A stretch of DNA of 64,000 bases from NCBI GenBank assembly GCA_963457665.1, contig OY735209.1, forward strand, positions 63,379,116 to 63,443,115. Reading direction: 5' to 3'. Below, piece after piece: positions 24,700 to 34,505 of the stretch. The stretch is from Thysanoteuthis rhombus (taxonomy: Eukaryota > Mollusca > Cephalopoda > Oegopsida > Thysanoteuthidae). Below the pieces are notes generated by a model, which was not told where the DNA came from, ran no database searches, and saw only the letters and a program-made list of their open reading frames with translations. Made by a program: the position numbers and the translations under genes. The first letter of the stretch is position 1, and each line of letters begins with the position of its first letter.

Positions 24700-25500
24700 T
24701 TGTAATTCAAATATCATTCATTTTCTATGTTTGCAAGCAGAGGCGTTTCCTTACCTTGAGAGGGCTATGCCGCCAACTGCCAACTGCTATTCCCCATCAG
24801 TCCCTTCCTTTCTCTAATGCGCGCCCCTTAAATAACTCACACTCATATACATGTATGTTCACACATTATGGGCATATGATAATAATTATTGTACACTCAC
24901 ACCCTTAAGCGAGCGGTTGATCATTATTTAAATATTTGTCCCTATCATACATAAAACACACTCTATCTATCAATAATGAGTATTATAACACACATGCACA
25001 CATATACATTTGATTTATTTGCATGTCACGTATATATACGAACACAGGGGAATGGACCGATAAGATATCATTGTTAATTAACACATGCTTTTAAACAACC
25101 CCACCAGTGCAATATTTCGTTGGTCTTTCGGTTTTTCTGATAATCTTTTTAATGGCCCTTATTGCAGCCTGTCAGTCTGAAACTCTAGCTAGCTATCTCC
25201 AGGAAAACCAGCCCTTTTTGACCCTGGCCTTTTGTCCTTTTCCCAAGCATTTGGGAAATATCATACTTACACAGGCACTCACACTATTTTTCATCGGAGC
25301 ATACACACTAAGCACTGATATGCATCCGAAAAACCCAAATTTAATGGAATTATGCCTTGCATGCCTTCATTTTTTAACACATATAATGGAGCACTGACTT
25401 TCATAGTGTGCCTTCAAACAATGATGTCTGAGAACCAAATTTCTTTATACCAAATTTTTATAATATCGAGTTCTTTGAGTCGTATTAGAGTCCCTCTTTT
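24700..25500. other. No recognisable gene
   Basis: A 96-codon frame at 25107-25397 begins with a hydrophobic signal-like stretch (MQYFVGLSVFLIIFLMALIA). It stays hydrophobic, has no family resemblance and has no splice support, so it is left uncalled. Confidence 0.4.
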
Positions 25501-25507
25501 CTTTTAT

Positions 25508-25521
25508 CATTATTATTATTA

Positions 25522-25577
<56 letters not shown>
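25508..25577. repeat. (TTA)n microsatellite, left flank of LINE
   Basis: Imperfect then perfect (TTA)n, i.e. (TAA)n on the strand of the LINE that ends here. The matching array at 27016-27062 lies on the other side. Confidence 0.97.
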
Positions 25578-25581
25578 TGGA

Positions 25582-25777
25582 ATCTCACACCAGTTGCCTG
25601 GTGGTAACCGCTGGAGTTTGAGTGACAGCAAGTCTCCTCAAGTCTCCAGCCCTCCTCTCCTAGTACTAGCAGGTCGCAGTAATTCTGCGATTTACAGTTT
25701 CACACCGGTTGCCCAGTGGTTATCGCTGAAGGCTGAGTGACAATAAGTCTCCTCAGGTCTTCAGCTAACGTCTCCTC
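25582..25777. repeat. Two imperfect copies of an ~80-bp unit in the LINE 3' UTR
   Basis: Copies start at about 25582 and 25697. Both carry CACACC-GTTGCC-GTGGT, a GAGTGACA-like word and AAGTCTCCTCA. The GCCCAGTGGTTATCGC stretch (plus strand) resembles a tRNA A box, opposite in sense to the LINE frame. Confidence 0.75.
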
Positions 25778-25820
25778 CCTCTTTCGCATATCATGACAGA
25801 GCTACAATTCGTTGCAGTAC

Positions 25821-26996
25821 TTATATCTCTAGCACCTTCCTCAGTACCCGTGCAGTTCCCAGTAGTGCTGTGGTCTGTACGGTCTCTATCCTCCCCCTAA
25901 TCCCGATCTCCTCCAGTCTCTCCCTCAGCGTTTTGGGGACAGTTCCTAGTGCTCCCACTATGACCGGTACTACCCTGGTTTTCATGTTCCACATTTTCTT
26001 TAACTCCCTTGCTAGGTCCTGGTATTTTTCCCTTTTTTCAGCCTCCTTCTTTTTTACTCTATGGTCTGCAGGTACAGCAACGTCTACTATTTGGCAGGCC
26101 TTCCTTTTTTTGTCTACTATTACTAAGTCCGGCCTTCTTGCCTGGATGAGGTGGTCAGTTTGGATGTCAAAGTCCCACAGTAGTTTGTGGTTGTCATTCT
26201 CCAAAACTGCCTCTGGCTTGTGCTGATACCACTTTTCCCCATGGTTGAATCCCATTTGTTTACTTAGTTCCCAGTGTATCATCGTTGCTACTCTATCGTG
26301 TCTATGCTTATACTCCTTCTGGGCGAGTTGACTACATTCACTAGTTATGTGGTTTACTGTCTCATCTCTTTCACCGCACATGCGGCATTTGCTGTTTGCC
26401 TGTGTTCTGTCGATTTTAGCTTTTATGTAGTTTGTCCTTATGCTTTTGTTTTGGGCTGCCATGATGAGCGATTCTGTTTCTCTCTTAAGGTTTCCCTTTC
26501 GTAACCACGTCCATGATTTCTCGTCTGCTATATCTTTTATCTGTCTTTTAAACTCGCCGTACAATTTTTTCCCTTCCCACTTTTCTTTTCTAGTTTGCTG
26601 TACCGTTCCATTGCTTTCTACTTTGTTTGTTGCACTATCCCTCGCGCTCTTTATGATTTCTTCACTATTTGTTTGCACATATTTATCTAGGACTACTTTA
26701 GCTCTCTGGACACAATCTTCTATGCTGATGAGCCCCCTACCACCTTCTTTTCTCTTAACGTATAGTCTATCTGTATCATCCCTAGGGTGTAATGCTTTAT
26801 GCATCGTCATAAGTTTCCTTGTTCGCCTATCCATTGATTGGAGCTCTTCCTTTGTCCATCCTAGGAATGGTCCTGTATACCTAACTACTGACACAGCCCA
26901 GGTGTTCATTCCTTTTATTAGATTTCTGCTATTTAATTTGGTTTCTAATATTTTCCTTATCCTTCTAAGGTATTCCCTCCTAATTTTCTCCTTCAT
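25821..26996 (-). CDS. LINE ORF C-terminal part: CCHC motif and restriction-like endonuclease
   Basis: An intact 391-codon frame, the longest in the window. Residues 1-108 resemble the thumb/linker that follows the palm in R2/R4-type LINE proteins (YTGPFLGWTKEELQSMDRRT, then KRKEGGRGL). A CCHC motif follows: C204, C207, H216, C221 in CRMCGERDETVNHITSEC. The PD-(D/E)xK-type nuclease region has P289-D290 and D305 (RRPDLVIVDKKRKACQIVDV), followed by a KY pair (324-325) typical of this endonuclease. In such elements this nuclease nicks the target to prime reverse transcription. The first Met is just the first available one, because the true protein started upstream of the truncation. The absence of stops suggests a fairly young insertion. 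Without the polymerase it could not mobilise itself. Confidence 0.8.
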   Translation of the reverse strand: MKEKIRREYLRRIRKILETKLNSRNLIKGMNTWAVSVVRYTGPFLGWTKEELQSMDRRTRKLMTMHKALHPRDDTDRLYVKRKEGGRGLISIEDCVQRAKVVLDKYVQTNSEEIIKSARDSATNKVESNGTVQQTRKEKWEGKKLYGEFKRQIKDIADEKSWTWLRKGNLKRETESLIMAAQNKSIRTNYIKAKIDRTQANSKCRMCGERDETVNHITSECSQLAQKEYKHRHDRVATMIHWELSKQMGFNHGEKWYQHKPEAVLENDNHKLLWDFDIQTDHLIQARRPDLVIVDKKRKACQIVDVAVPADHRVKKKEAEKREKYQDLARELKKMWNMKTRVVPVIVGALGTVPKTLRERLEEIGIRGRIETVQTTALLGTARVLRKVLEI

Positions 26997-27014
26997 CTCT
27001 TCCCGTTTTATCGT

Positions 27015-27015
<1 letters not shown>

Positions 27016-27062
<47 letters not shown>
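27016..27062. repeat. (TTA)n microsatellite, right flank of LINE
   Basis: Perfect trinucleotide array at the truncated 5' junction of the LINE. It matches the left-flank array in unit and phase direction. Confidence 0.97.
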
Positions 27063-27063
<1 letters not shown>

Positions 27064-28910
27064 CCACACCAGTGCTAACCGGTAGCTTTCACAGGGGATC
27101 GAGTGGCAGAAATCTGTCATCTTGATGGTCTTGTGCTCTCTCAGATTCCTTTTTCCTCCTAACCCCTTTGCTACGATCTCCGAAAGTTTCAAGCGCTCAC
27201 AATTGGTACAACTATCACTTTCACTTTCGTTACTTTTCTTTTTTAGTATTTTGCCTGGATCAATGTACTTATTCAACTTCTCACCTCCTCTCAGCTCTGA
27301 CCATTTGTTTCAGGCTTTTCACTGTCTATGCCAAGTCATTTATATACATATAACTTTATGCATAAATTTTGGTGCAGATTATGGTTAAACCAACAATTGG
27401 GGAACATAGCAATATCGGAAGTTTTGCTTTGAATTATTGAAACTTCATTCTTTACGCTCCATCGATTTTTCTGGACAAGAAAAAAAGAAGACAACTATCT
27501 ATAGGAAGGAATTTGAATTGTGGATTGGCAAAATTGTGTTTTATTTTTTCAAAATAGTTTCGAGCTGTTTCGACCTGTATCAGGTGTTAATGAGGAATCA
27601 TTTTGAACCATTTTCTCTTCGCATCATTTCCCTTTTGGAGAAGTCCAGAATATCAACAAATCATCAAGAATGAAATTTCAATAATCTAAAACAGGACTTC
27701 CATTTTTGTCATTCTCTTTTTTTACACACAACTCTATAGATCAATATCCTCCGTAAGACAAAAACATGATTCAGCAGTATTGCTGCAATGTCAAATAGTA
27801 GCGGGAATAATAAGTCCCCATCGAAGACACATTTTTTCTTTTTTCAATCTTGGCTACGTACGGTCGGTTGGGGGGGGGGCTGAGAAGTTATCGATCGAAC
27901 CACTCTCCAAAAGTTCTCAGACTGACCTACCGTTCAAGAGTTCACGGCCTGGCACTTCCAAAATTCTGAACGTTATTTTGTCAATATAGCTGGGAAAATC
28001 TTTCGTGAAATGTCACGATGCTCACACTTATTCTCGGATTGACTGAACAATCCCCACCTACGACATACTGTCATCCTGGAGTTAACTTCAATTCCGAGTT
28101 TTCCATCACCTTCTCCAGGAAGTTCTCCATTTGTTTAAAGATGTTTTGCATCTCCAGGCATTCTATTATCCAGAGTTGTGGAATCATATTATATGTCCAT
28201 CCATGTCAGAATTAGTTTCTTGATTCAATTTCTTTCAGTATCATGTAACCATAAAAAGCGCAACACTTGCTGTTATGGTTGCTTTTCGGCTTTATTTATC
28301 TTCCTCAACGACGAGTCTTCGGCTTTTAAATGAATAGCAGTGACAATATAGTCTACAGGGTTGGTCTCAATTAGTGAGAATTACGTTGAATTTTGAACGT
28401 CAGCGTGATTCAAATTTCTTGCAGATCGTATGACGGAAGCAAATAAAATACACTTTTCAATAACAGGAATTAATTACAATTTCAAAACCAATACACATCC
28501 CCTCTCTTCGCTACACCGGAAAGTTTCTATTAAATATACGAGACAGTCTTGCAGTCGGCACGAAACAATCAACTATTCACCCGAACATTTTATGATCGTG
28601 AATATAGTATCATTGTAATTGGTGACCATTAAAACGTAGCAATAAACCACACCTATTCTTGATCATATTTGGTTTGGGGGGGGATGTGATGAAAGATACA
28701 TTTCTTGGTTATGACGGGAAAGTGAAATAATCACCATGGTCGCTACAGAGTTTTTTTTGTGATGACTTCGTTTCTGTATGTGTATAAAGTTTAAAGCTTT
28801 CGTAAAAAAGTAAGTGAATCACCTCAAGTCTGGCACATATCAACTAAACTAAGTATTTTGATCGATAAATAGCAGACTGATGGATTCTCTCCCGTCGTTT
28901 CTCATTTAAT
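27063..28910. other. No recognisable gene
   Basis: AT-rich. Short frames at 27122-27388, 27437-27673 and 28018-28215 lack domains. G-runs occur near 27870 and 28675. Confidence 0.45.
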
Positions 28911-28914
28911 ATTT

Positions 28915-29870
28915 GACCATCATCGTCATCATCATCATCAATCTTTTAACATCCATCGATGGACATAGACCTTCCCCAGGACTCGCCCCGATTCTCTATC
29001 ATGGGCATCTTTGGGTCAGTATTTTATGAATTTGTCAAGTTCATCTCTCTATCTTTTACCCTGTCAGCCTCGTTTTCGCTTGTGATCTCAGGGGATCAAT
29101 GCTGTGAGCCGTGATGTCAATCGATTGTCTTTCATTCTAACAACATGGCACGCTTATTGCCGTTTGAGTTTTTTTCATAGTTTCTATGATGTCTTGGACT
29201 CCAGTTTTTCCCTGATATAATGAGCTGTCTTGTGATCTCTACATGTGAGGTTGACTATGATTTTCTCATGCGCACGCTACATGTTTGCAGGTCTGTCTCT
29301 TGGTTAAGTTCCATGTTTCAGCTCGATAAGTGACTATCGGGGAGATGCATTGATTTCATACTCTTCTTTAGGGGATTATTGGGATCGTCTGGTTTTTGAG
29401 AGTTGAGCTTGCTCTGCCGAAGGCTTGCCATCCCAGAGTGATTCTTCGCTTGATTTCCTCCTCTTTTGCGGATCTCATGGAGATTTGTTGTCCTAGGTAG
29501 ATGTAGTGGTTTACCTTGCCGAGTTTTGCATTTTCTATCTTGACTGTTATGTTCTTATTCTCAACATGATTGTTGCACATGATTTTCTTCCACTGAAGTT
29601 CATGTGTACGCCAACTTTTTTGCTTTCTTCGTTTAGTTCATCTAGCATTAGTTGGAGGTCGTGTTAGTTCTCTGCAAAAAGAACGATGTCGTCTGCAAAT
29701 CCAAGGTTGTTCAGATAGTTGCTGCCTATTTTGATTGCTCTGTTTTCCCAGTCCAGGTTTTGGAAGAACTCGTGGCAGGCTGTAAAGGGTTTAAGTGGGC
29801 TGGTATCATCTTGCCTTACCCCCTTTTGGAGCTAGACATGTTCAGAGTCCTTTTGTAGCCTGACCTGGGA
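28915..29870 (-). mobile_element. RTE-like LINE 3' part with (GAT)n tail
   Basis: On the minus strand it runs from reverse transcriptase (near 29860, with an FADD-region remnant around 29690) to the 3' end. A good 70-codon piece (29368-29580) reads MCNNHVENKNITVKIENAKL, VNHYIYLGQQISM and RRITLGWQAFGRASSTLKN. The (ATC)-rich plus-strand array at 28920-28940 is its tail. Other segments are frame-broken. Confidence 0.9.
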
Positions 29871-30277
29871 TACATTTGTTTTTCACCGTAACCATAACAA
29901 CAAGAGTAATTCCCACATAATCCAGAGGGAGGGGACAAGTCTTCACTGATTACGATTCCCATGTTAAATATTTGAAATACAATAGGTTTCTTCCCAAAGT
30001 ATCTCTAAGTAGAAGTGGAGTTTGACCCTGTATCAGTCAGGCTTTTTTTAATTGTTTTATCTCCTCTCGTCTATCGTTTATCCACTTACTTGTCGGTAGA
30101 ATCTACTTACACTGTTTTGGAAAATCTTATTTTGCCCGTTACACTGACATTGTGTCTAGTATCTCTTGAGTCTGCCTTCTTTAACAAAAATGTTCTGGGT
30201 TATTCCCCTTTTTTAAATTTGTATCTTTTGTAAAATATTGCCAGTTTTATAAGCTGGATCATTGAACATACCTTTTT
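29871..30277. other. No recognisable feature
   Basis: AT-rich. A 72-codon frame at 30015-30233 is without a domain. Confidence 0.45.
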
Positions 30278-30390
30278 TTACCATTATTATTGTTGTTGCT
30301 GTTGTTATTACTGTTGCTGTTGTCGTTGATACTGTTCCTGTTGTTGTTGTTGCTGCTGTTTTTGTTGCCGTTCCTGCTGTTGTTGTTTTT
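30278..30390. repeat. Imperfect (TTG/CTG)n trinucleotide tract
   Basis: About 110 bases of TTGTTG, CTGTTG and GTTATT units with substitutions. An old, degenerating microsatellite. Confidence 0.9.
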
Positions 30391-30765
30391 CTCGATTATC
30401 TAAAATTCTTCTGACAAACTGTGGCATGATTATGTTGACGGCGACAGGATTTCAGTTTGCGTTTTTTTCTTGTTTCGAATAGAGACAATAATCTTATCAA
30501 CAGAGACGGACAAATAAATCTTTTTCTCTTTCATTTCCGTTTTGTTATCGTCCACCTGTCTCCTTGCAAACATCCAATCCTCAAAAGAAAAGGTTTAAGA
30601 GAAAAACAACTGCCAACAAAACGTCTTTATATCGGAGGAAAGGTGAAAGTGCAATCCCTGAAGCAGTCATTATCTTATTTCATCATGACTGACGCTGAAT
30701 TCTCTTTTATTTTATTTTCTCTCTCCTTATTTTTGGCGTCAGTCTTTGTTTTGTGCGCAAGGGGA
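30391..30765. other. No recognisable gene
   Basis: A 121-codon plus-strand frame (30457-30822) has no recognisable domain. Nothing further. Confidence 0.4.
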
Positions 30766-30769
30766 AGGG

Positions 30770-31345
30770 AGCAGGTCAGCGGTTTGCACAGGGGTATACT
30801 AAGGAGATGTAAAGGCCACTGAGGTGCCCTCCTCTCTCTCTCCTGCGACCTCTCACTTTCCATTGCACAATAGTGAGGCTGATTAAACACTGTGACTGTG
30901 GGATACTTTGTCCGAAAGGATGCAATTTTCTGCCTCCCTACCATGTCTGAAAGCTGCATTCAAGGTGTCAATGTTCATCAAGTCTAATTGCAGTAACTCC
31001 CTCGGCACAGTGTGCCCTCCATCGACGGACAAGCCTAGTGAGCCTCTGTCAAGGGTTTTTGCGTTTCTGAGGGGTTTTTCTTTGGTTTTTCTGTGAGATT
31101 CGAATGATTTTGAAGCATACAAAGGGGTGCAAAAGGGGAACAGATGTGTTAGCTGGCAGCAAGCGTGTGCCAAAAGGACATTGACGGCGGCTGCATCGTG
31201 GGTAGGCAAGATAGCCAACGTGGTACATTAATTTCGACAGCAGAGAGTATTTTGAGATACGCACCTGACCAGGCAGCCCCGCCTGATTGACGGACAGAGA
31301 CTCTTTGACAGCAGTAAAGGCAACAAAAGTGGCTATTACGGTTGC
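30770..31345 (-). other. Unassigned, less AT-rich region with overlapping open minus-strand frames
   Basis: Base composition is visibly richer in G+C than its surroundings. Several minus-strand frames overlap (30675-30959, 30883-31218, 31049-31264, 31149-31352), for example one with RGSLGLSVDGGHTVPRELLQ. This could be a decayed coding sequence or the body of an unrecognised repeat. No domain or splice structure could be assigned. Confidence 0.3.
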
Positions 31346-31692
31346 AGTTCACCCACGGGAAATCGGGTAAATCAAAATTAAAACTCTTTTTCTTCAGTTT
31401 ATTAGTCCTTCTTGGTGGCCAGCTCTATAAATATCGACAGCATCTCTCTCAGTCAGTTCTCCTTCCCAGGTTTTCAAAGTTGTTTATATTGTCAGTGACC
31501 GACTCAAAACGATTTTGTTCGGTAATGTTATGACTTTTACTTCCTACTAAACGATCAATTTTGGTCATCTTATCACTTTTTCTTTTTCACCCTCTTCATC
31601 CATTGGGATTCACCTTTTGTCAAACTCCTAAAGAGTTGACTTCACAATTGCAAATAGTCAGATGTTGAAATTCAAGTTTCTTTTTATTTCAG

Positions 31693-31781
31693 CATCGAAT
31701 TTGAAGTTGGTGGGTTTCAAAAACACAGAAAGATGGAATGACGTAAAATTCATTGCCATTTCTCAAACAGACAACGTGAAG
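31693..31781 (+). CDS. Candidate internal exon of an unidentified host gene
   Basis: An 89-base segment is preceded by a good splice acceptor (T-rich tract ending TTTTTATTTCAG) and followed by a donor-like GTGAGG after AAG. One frame is open throughout and reads SNLKLVGFKNTERWNDVKFI and then AISQTDNVK. The acceptor side would leave two bases completing a split codon and the donor side ends on a whole codon. The peptide has balanced composition unlike the low-complexity frames around it, but I do not recognise its family. No partner exon could be placed, so it may be chance. Confidence 0.3.
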
Positions 31782-32405
31782 GTGAGGAATATTGTACATT
31801 TAATAACTAAATTTTGTTTTGTTGTTATTTAAATGACTGTTATTATCTTCAGTCTGATTTTAAAAGATTTTAAAAAGTTTTCAACCTCATTTACATTCTA
31901 TTGGGTTTCCCTATTCAGAATTGTCTTAGTTTAAAGATAAATTAGTCCCCGTTTACAACTGAATAGTGATAGGTAATTGTTCAGTTTAGTTTACAAAAAT
32001 ATTTTATCATCCACGATTACAAGTATGATTTTGTTTTAATAAAGACTTAGTAAAAACTTCATATTTGATGCCCCAATGATGCGAAAAAGTTATATATTTC
32101 AGTGTTGTCAACTTATTAGCCTTTATTTTTACTTTGTTTCAATGTTCACTTTATTTAATTACATTTGTACACTAACACGAAATAACCATTATCAATGAAA
32201 CAATCGTAATTATAAACCTTCATCTTAATTGTCTTGTCACGAAAAGAGCAACAACAATTAGAATGAATGTAAATAGTCGCATAATTCAATGATAATGGAG
32301 TATATAAATATTTTGATTTTTTTCTACGAAAAATACCGAATATCGCATCAAAGCAATTCATAAGCAAACCATAGTGTAAGCACGGATAAGTTACAATTTC
32401 TGTCT
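31782..32405. other. No recognisable feature
   Basis: AT-rich, and intron-like if the 31693-31781 exon is real. No partner exon identified. Confidence 0.45.
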
Positions 32406-32410
32406 TCACA

Positions 32411-32480
32411 TCTGTGGCACAGTGGTTATAGGCGTTCGGCTTGTAACCTGTATATTATCTGATTGAACCTCCGTAATTGG
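32411..32480 (+). mobile_element. tRNA-like sequence (SINE head)
   Basis: TGGCACAGTGG (32415-32425) fits the polymerase III A-box consensus, and GATTGAACCTC (32461-32471) approximates a B box at tRNA-like spacing. Between them, TTCGGCTTGTAACCTG looks like a decayed anticodon arm. The outer stem is not convincing, so it is read as a tRNA-derived SINE head rather than a tRNA gene. A 55-bp tandem array follows about 35 bases later. Confidence 0.5.
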
Positions 32481-32513
32481 ATTCCTTCTTCTTTTTTTGT
32501 TTTCAAAGTCAGT

Positions 32514-32822
32514 GACTGATAAACTATTAGGTTGAGTACGTTACTCTTTGTTTGCTTCCGAGGATAGATGCTGATTAACCATTAGGCTGAGAGAGTTATT
32601 CTTTCCTTACTTTTGAGGATAGTTGCTGATTAACCATTAGGCTGAGTGAGTTATTCTTTCCTTGCTTTTGAGGATAGTTGCTGATTAACCATTAGGCTGA
32701 GAGAGTTATTCTTTCCTTACTTTTGAGGATAGTTGCTGATTAACCATTAGGCTGAGTGAGTTATTCTTTCCTTGCTTTTGAGGATAATTGCTGATTAACC
32801 ATTAGGCTAAGTAGACGTTTTC
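32514..32822. repeat. 55-bp tandem repeat, about 5.5 copies, two-step pattern
   Basis: Units begin at about 32514, 32569, 32624, 32679, 32734 and 32789 (partial), each starting TGCTGATTAACCATTAGG. The middle units alternate between GAGAGAG with CTTAC and GAGTGAG with CTTGC, so the true recent period is 110 bp. The outer units are more diverged. Confidence 0.95.
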
Positions 32823-33535
32823 TTCCTTTCATACTACTCTTGCTACTTAGCTTTGACTTGATCATTGTATGTAACAGCAATGAAGACGATGATGATGGAT
32901 GACAGTGACTAAAGACCACTGACATCATGCATGATAACCAGTGACACAGTGGCGTACGCAAAAACTGGTGACAGATCCATTTCTATTTCTAATAAAAACT
33001 CAGGTGTAATCGTTTTGCTACAAACTTCAGATCCCATTTACAGGAAATACTGATATGGGAGGTGAAATGAGACATGTAGTCTTGGAATAATATTGAACGG
33101 AAAGATGAATTTTATTTTGTTCACTTTTTAGAATTTGATGAAGTAAAGGAGTTTGAACCTAGTGCAGCCAAGATTGTCTTCTTTCCCTTCACCTTGTTCA
33201 TTCTTTGAGTTTCGCTTCTCTTTTTCCACTTCATTTTTGTGATTTTTTTTCAACTTTTCCTCTTCATCCTCTGCTTGTTCAACAAATATGAACAAATCAA
33301 TCATTCAAGGTAGAAACAGTTCGCTTCAACTACAGATCTTGGACCACTTATAAAATTGTGTATTCAGCTTTTTCAAAGGAGGAGTAATGTTTGTATTCAT
33401 CCTTTGGACTTGAAGCATTTTTAAATTGCTTTTGCCACGGGCTGGTTGGTTTTTTTTTTTTTTTCATGTATTTCGTTTGCAAAATTCTGTTTGGCAAATT
33501 CTACAGAATTAAATACTCGGCAAATGACAAAACAG
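32823..33535. other. No recognisable gene
   Basis: AT-rich. A T-run lies near 33455. An acceptor-like site near 33130 followed by a short open stretch was considered but could not be paired in phase with the 31693-31781 exon. Confidence 0.45.
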
Positions 33536-33539
33536 CACA

Positions 33540-33965
33540 AATAGATATTAGAAGCCAACCCAAACTGATAACGCAGATTTCTCTTAAGTTTTGAGTTGGT
33601 TTGGCTGGTCGGCTGGCTGGCTGGCTAGCTAGCTGGCTGGCTGGCTGGCTGGCTAGCTGGCTGGCTGGCTATGTATACGTCACGCATCGATGTCGCACTA
33701 ATGACCTAATGTCGCAGTAAATTTAAATATTCACACAGTATGCCTTTGCTCAATCTAAAGTGAGTTTTAGTGGGGGTTCAGTATGCAATATGCGTTCATG
33801 CTGTTGAACCTTTATTCACTGATTATTGCCCCTAAAAGACTAGAGAAGTAATTTATTCATCGATAACATCTTTCAGACTTTTTAATTGATCACCCTAAAC
33901 GTGACACGGAGCCAAAAGACGTTGGTCGTGTGACAGTCAGTTATCTGTATTTCTTTGTTCGGTTC
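33540..33965 (-). repeat. AB interspersed repeat, copy 5, with (GGCT)n
   Basis: Minus strand: block A (about 33870-33960) with CCAACGTCTTTTGGCTCCGT and AGGGTGATCAATTAAAAA. Block B (about 33540-33695) has GATGCGTGACGTATACATAG, then (AGCC)n, then a CCAAACCAACTCAAAAC-like end. The tetranucleotide array has expanded at the CATAGCCAGCC site seen in other copies. Confidence 0.65.
33602..33670. repeat. (GGCT)n microsatellite
   Basis: Tetranucleotide array with interspersed TAGC variants, inside block B of AB copy 5. Confidence 0.95.
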
Positions 33966-34289
33966 TATTGATATATCTCCTTGATGTAATTGTTTTGAAA
34001 TGATTTGACCGGGAACCATATTTTTCTTTTCAGATGTCCTCTGCATCGATATGTCTAGGTTACTCCGTTCGCAATGTATTTTTTGTTTTTGGTGGTCTCT
34101 TTTAAACTATCTTCTTCACATTTAAACATCCATTTCCTTTTTGGAAACAGTGGATCAAAACAATCACTGCAAAAGGCATTATAGGTTTCTTTGCAAGTTG
34201 TTTAAAAAATCTGAACATCTATTACTTATGATGTCTACAAAACCTTAGTTTTTTCAATTCCTACTCTAAATAGACTCAGAAGTGCCAAT

Positions 34290-34505
34290 TAGCAACGTAA
34301 TCTTATGCTAAACTGATCAATTGGTTTGTGCCATTTTTTTTCATGAAAATTTTGACTTTTAGTGATCACTGCCCAAACAAAAGGTGAAAGAAGTAACTGA
34401 ATAATTGATCACCCTTCTTTTCAACAGAGCATGGTGCTGAAAGATGTTGGTCACATGACATTTCCTTTTGCGTGAATAACCTAGCCCGTGTGATCACTTA
34501 GTACT
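34290..34505 (-). repeat. AB interspersed repeat, copy 6, block A
   Basis: Minus strand: CATGTGACCAACATCTTTCA, GGGTGATCAATTATTCAG, TTACTTCTTTCACCTTTTGT and GGGCAGTGATCACTAAAAG. This is one of the best preserved block A copies. Block B was not found on its downstream side before copy 5. Confidence 0.7.

Larger units (their letters stand above)
25578..27015 (-). mobile_element. 5'-truncated LINE with restriction-like endonuclease (Dong/R4-like), in (TAA)n
   Basis: Minus-strand non-LTR retrotransposon lying between two halves of a (TTA)n array. It keeps the post-palm region, zinc-knuckle-like motif and endonuclease (frame 25821-26996) and a 243-base 3' untranslated region. The reverse transcriptase palm is absent through 5' truncation at about 27015. 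Residence in (TAA)n matches the known preference of Dong elements of the R4 clade. The clade call is inferred from the domain type and the target only. Confidence 0.8.

Noticed and set aside
25107-25397. Small secreted peptide with a signal-like N-terminus
   Set aside because: The hydrophobic character continues beyond the supposed signal, and there is no family, splice or promoter support.
25870-27078. Plus-strand frames of 118, 76 and 212 codons
   Set aside because: They are antisense shadows of the minus-strand LINE frame at 25821-26996.
33120-33205. Acceptor-like TTTTTAG followed by a short open FDEVKEFEPSAAKIVFF-like stretch as a terminal exon
   Set aside because: Its phase does not match the 31693-31781 exon in the open frame, and no donor or polyadenylation context supports it.
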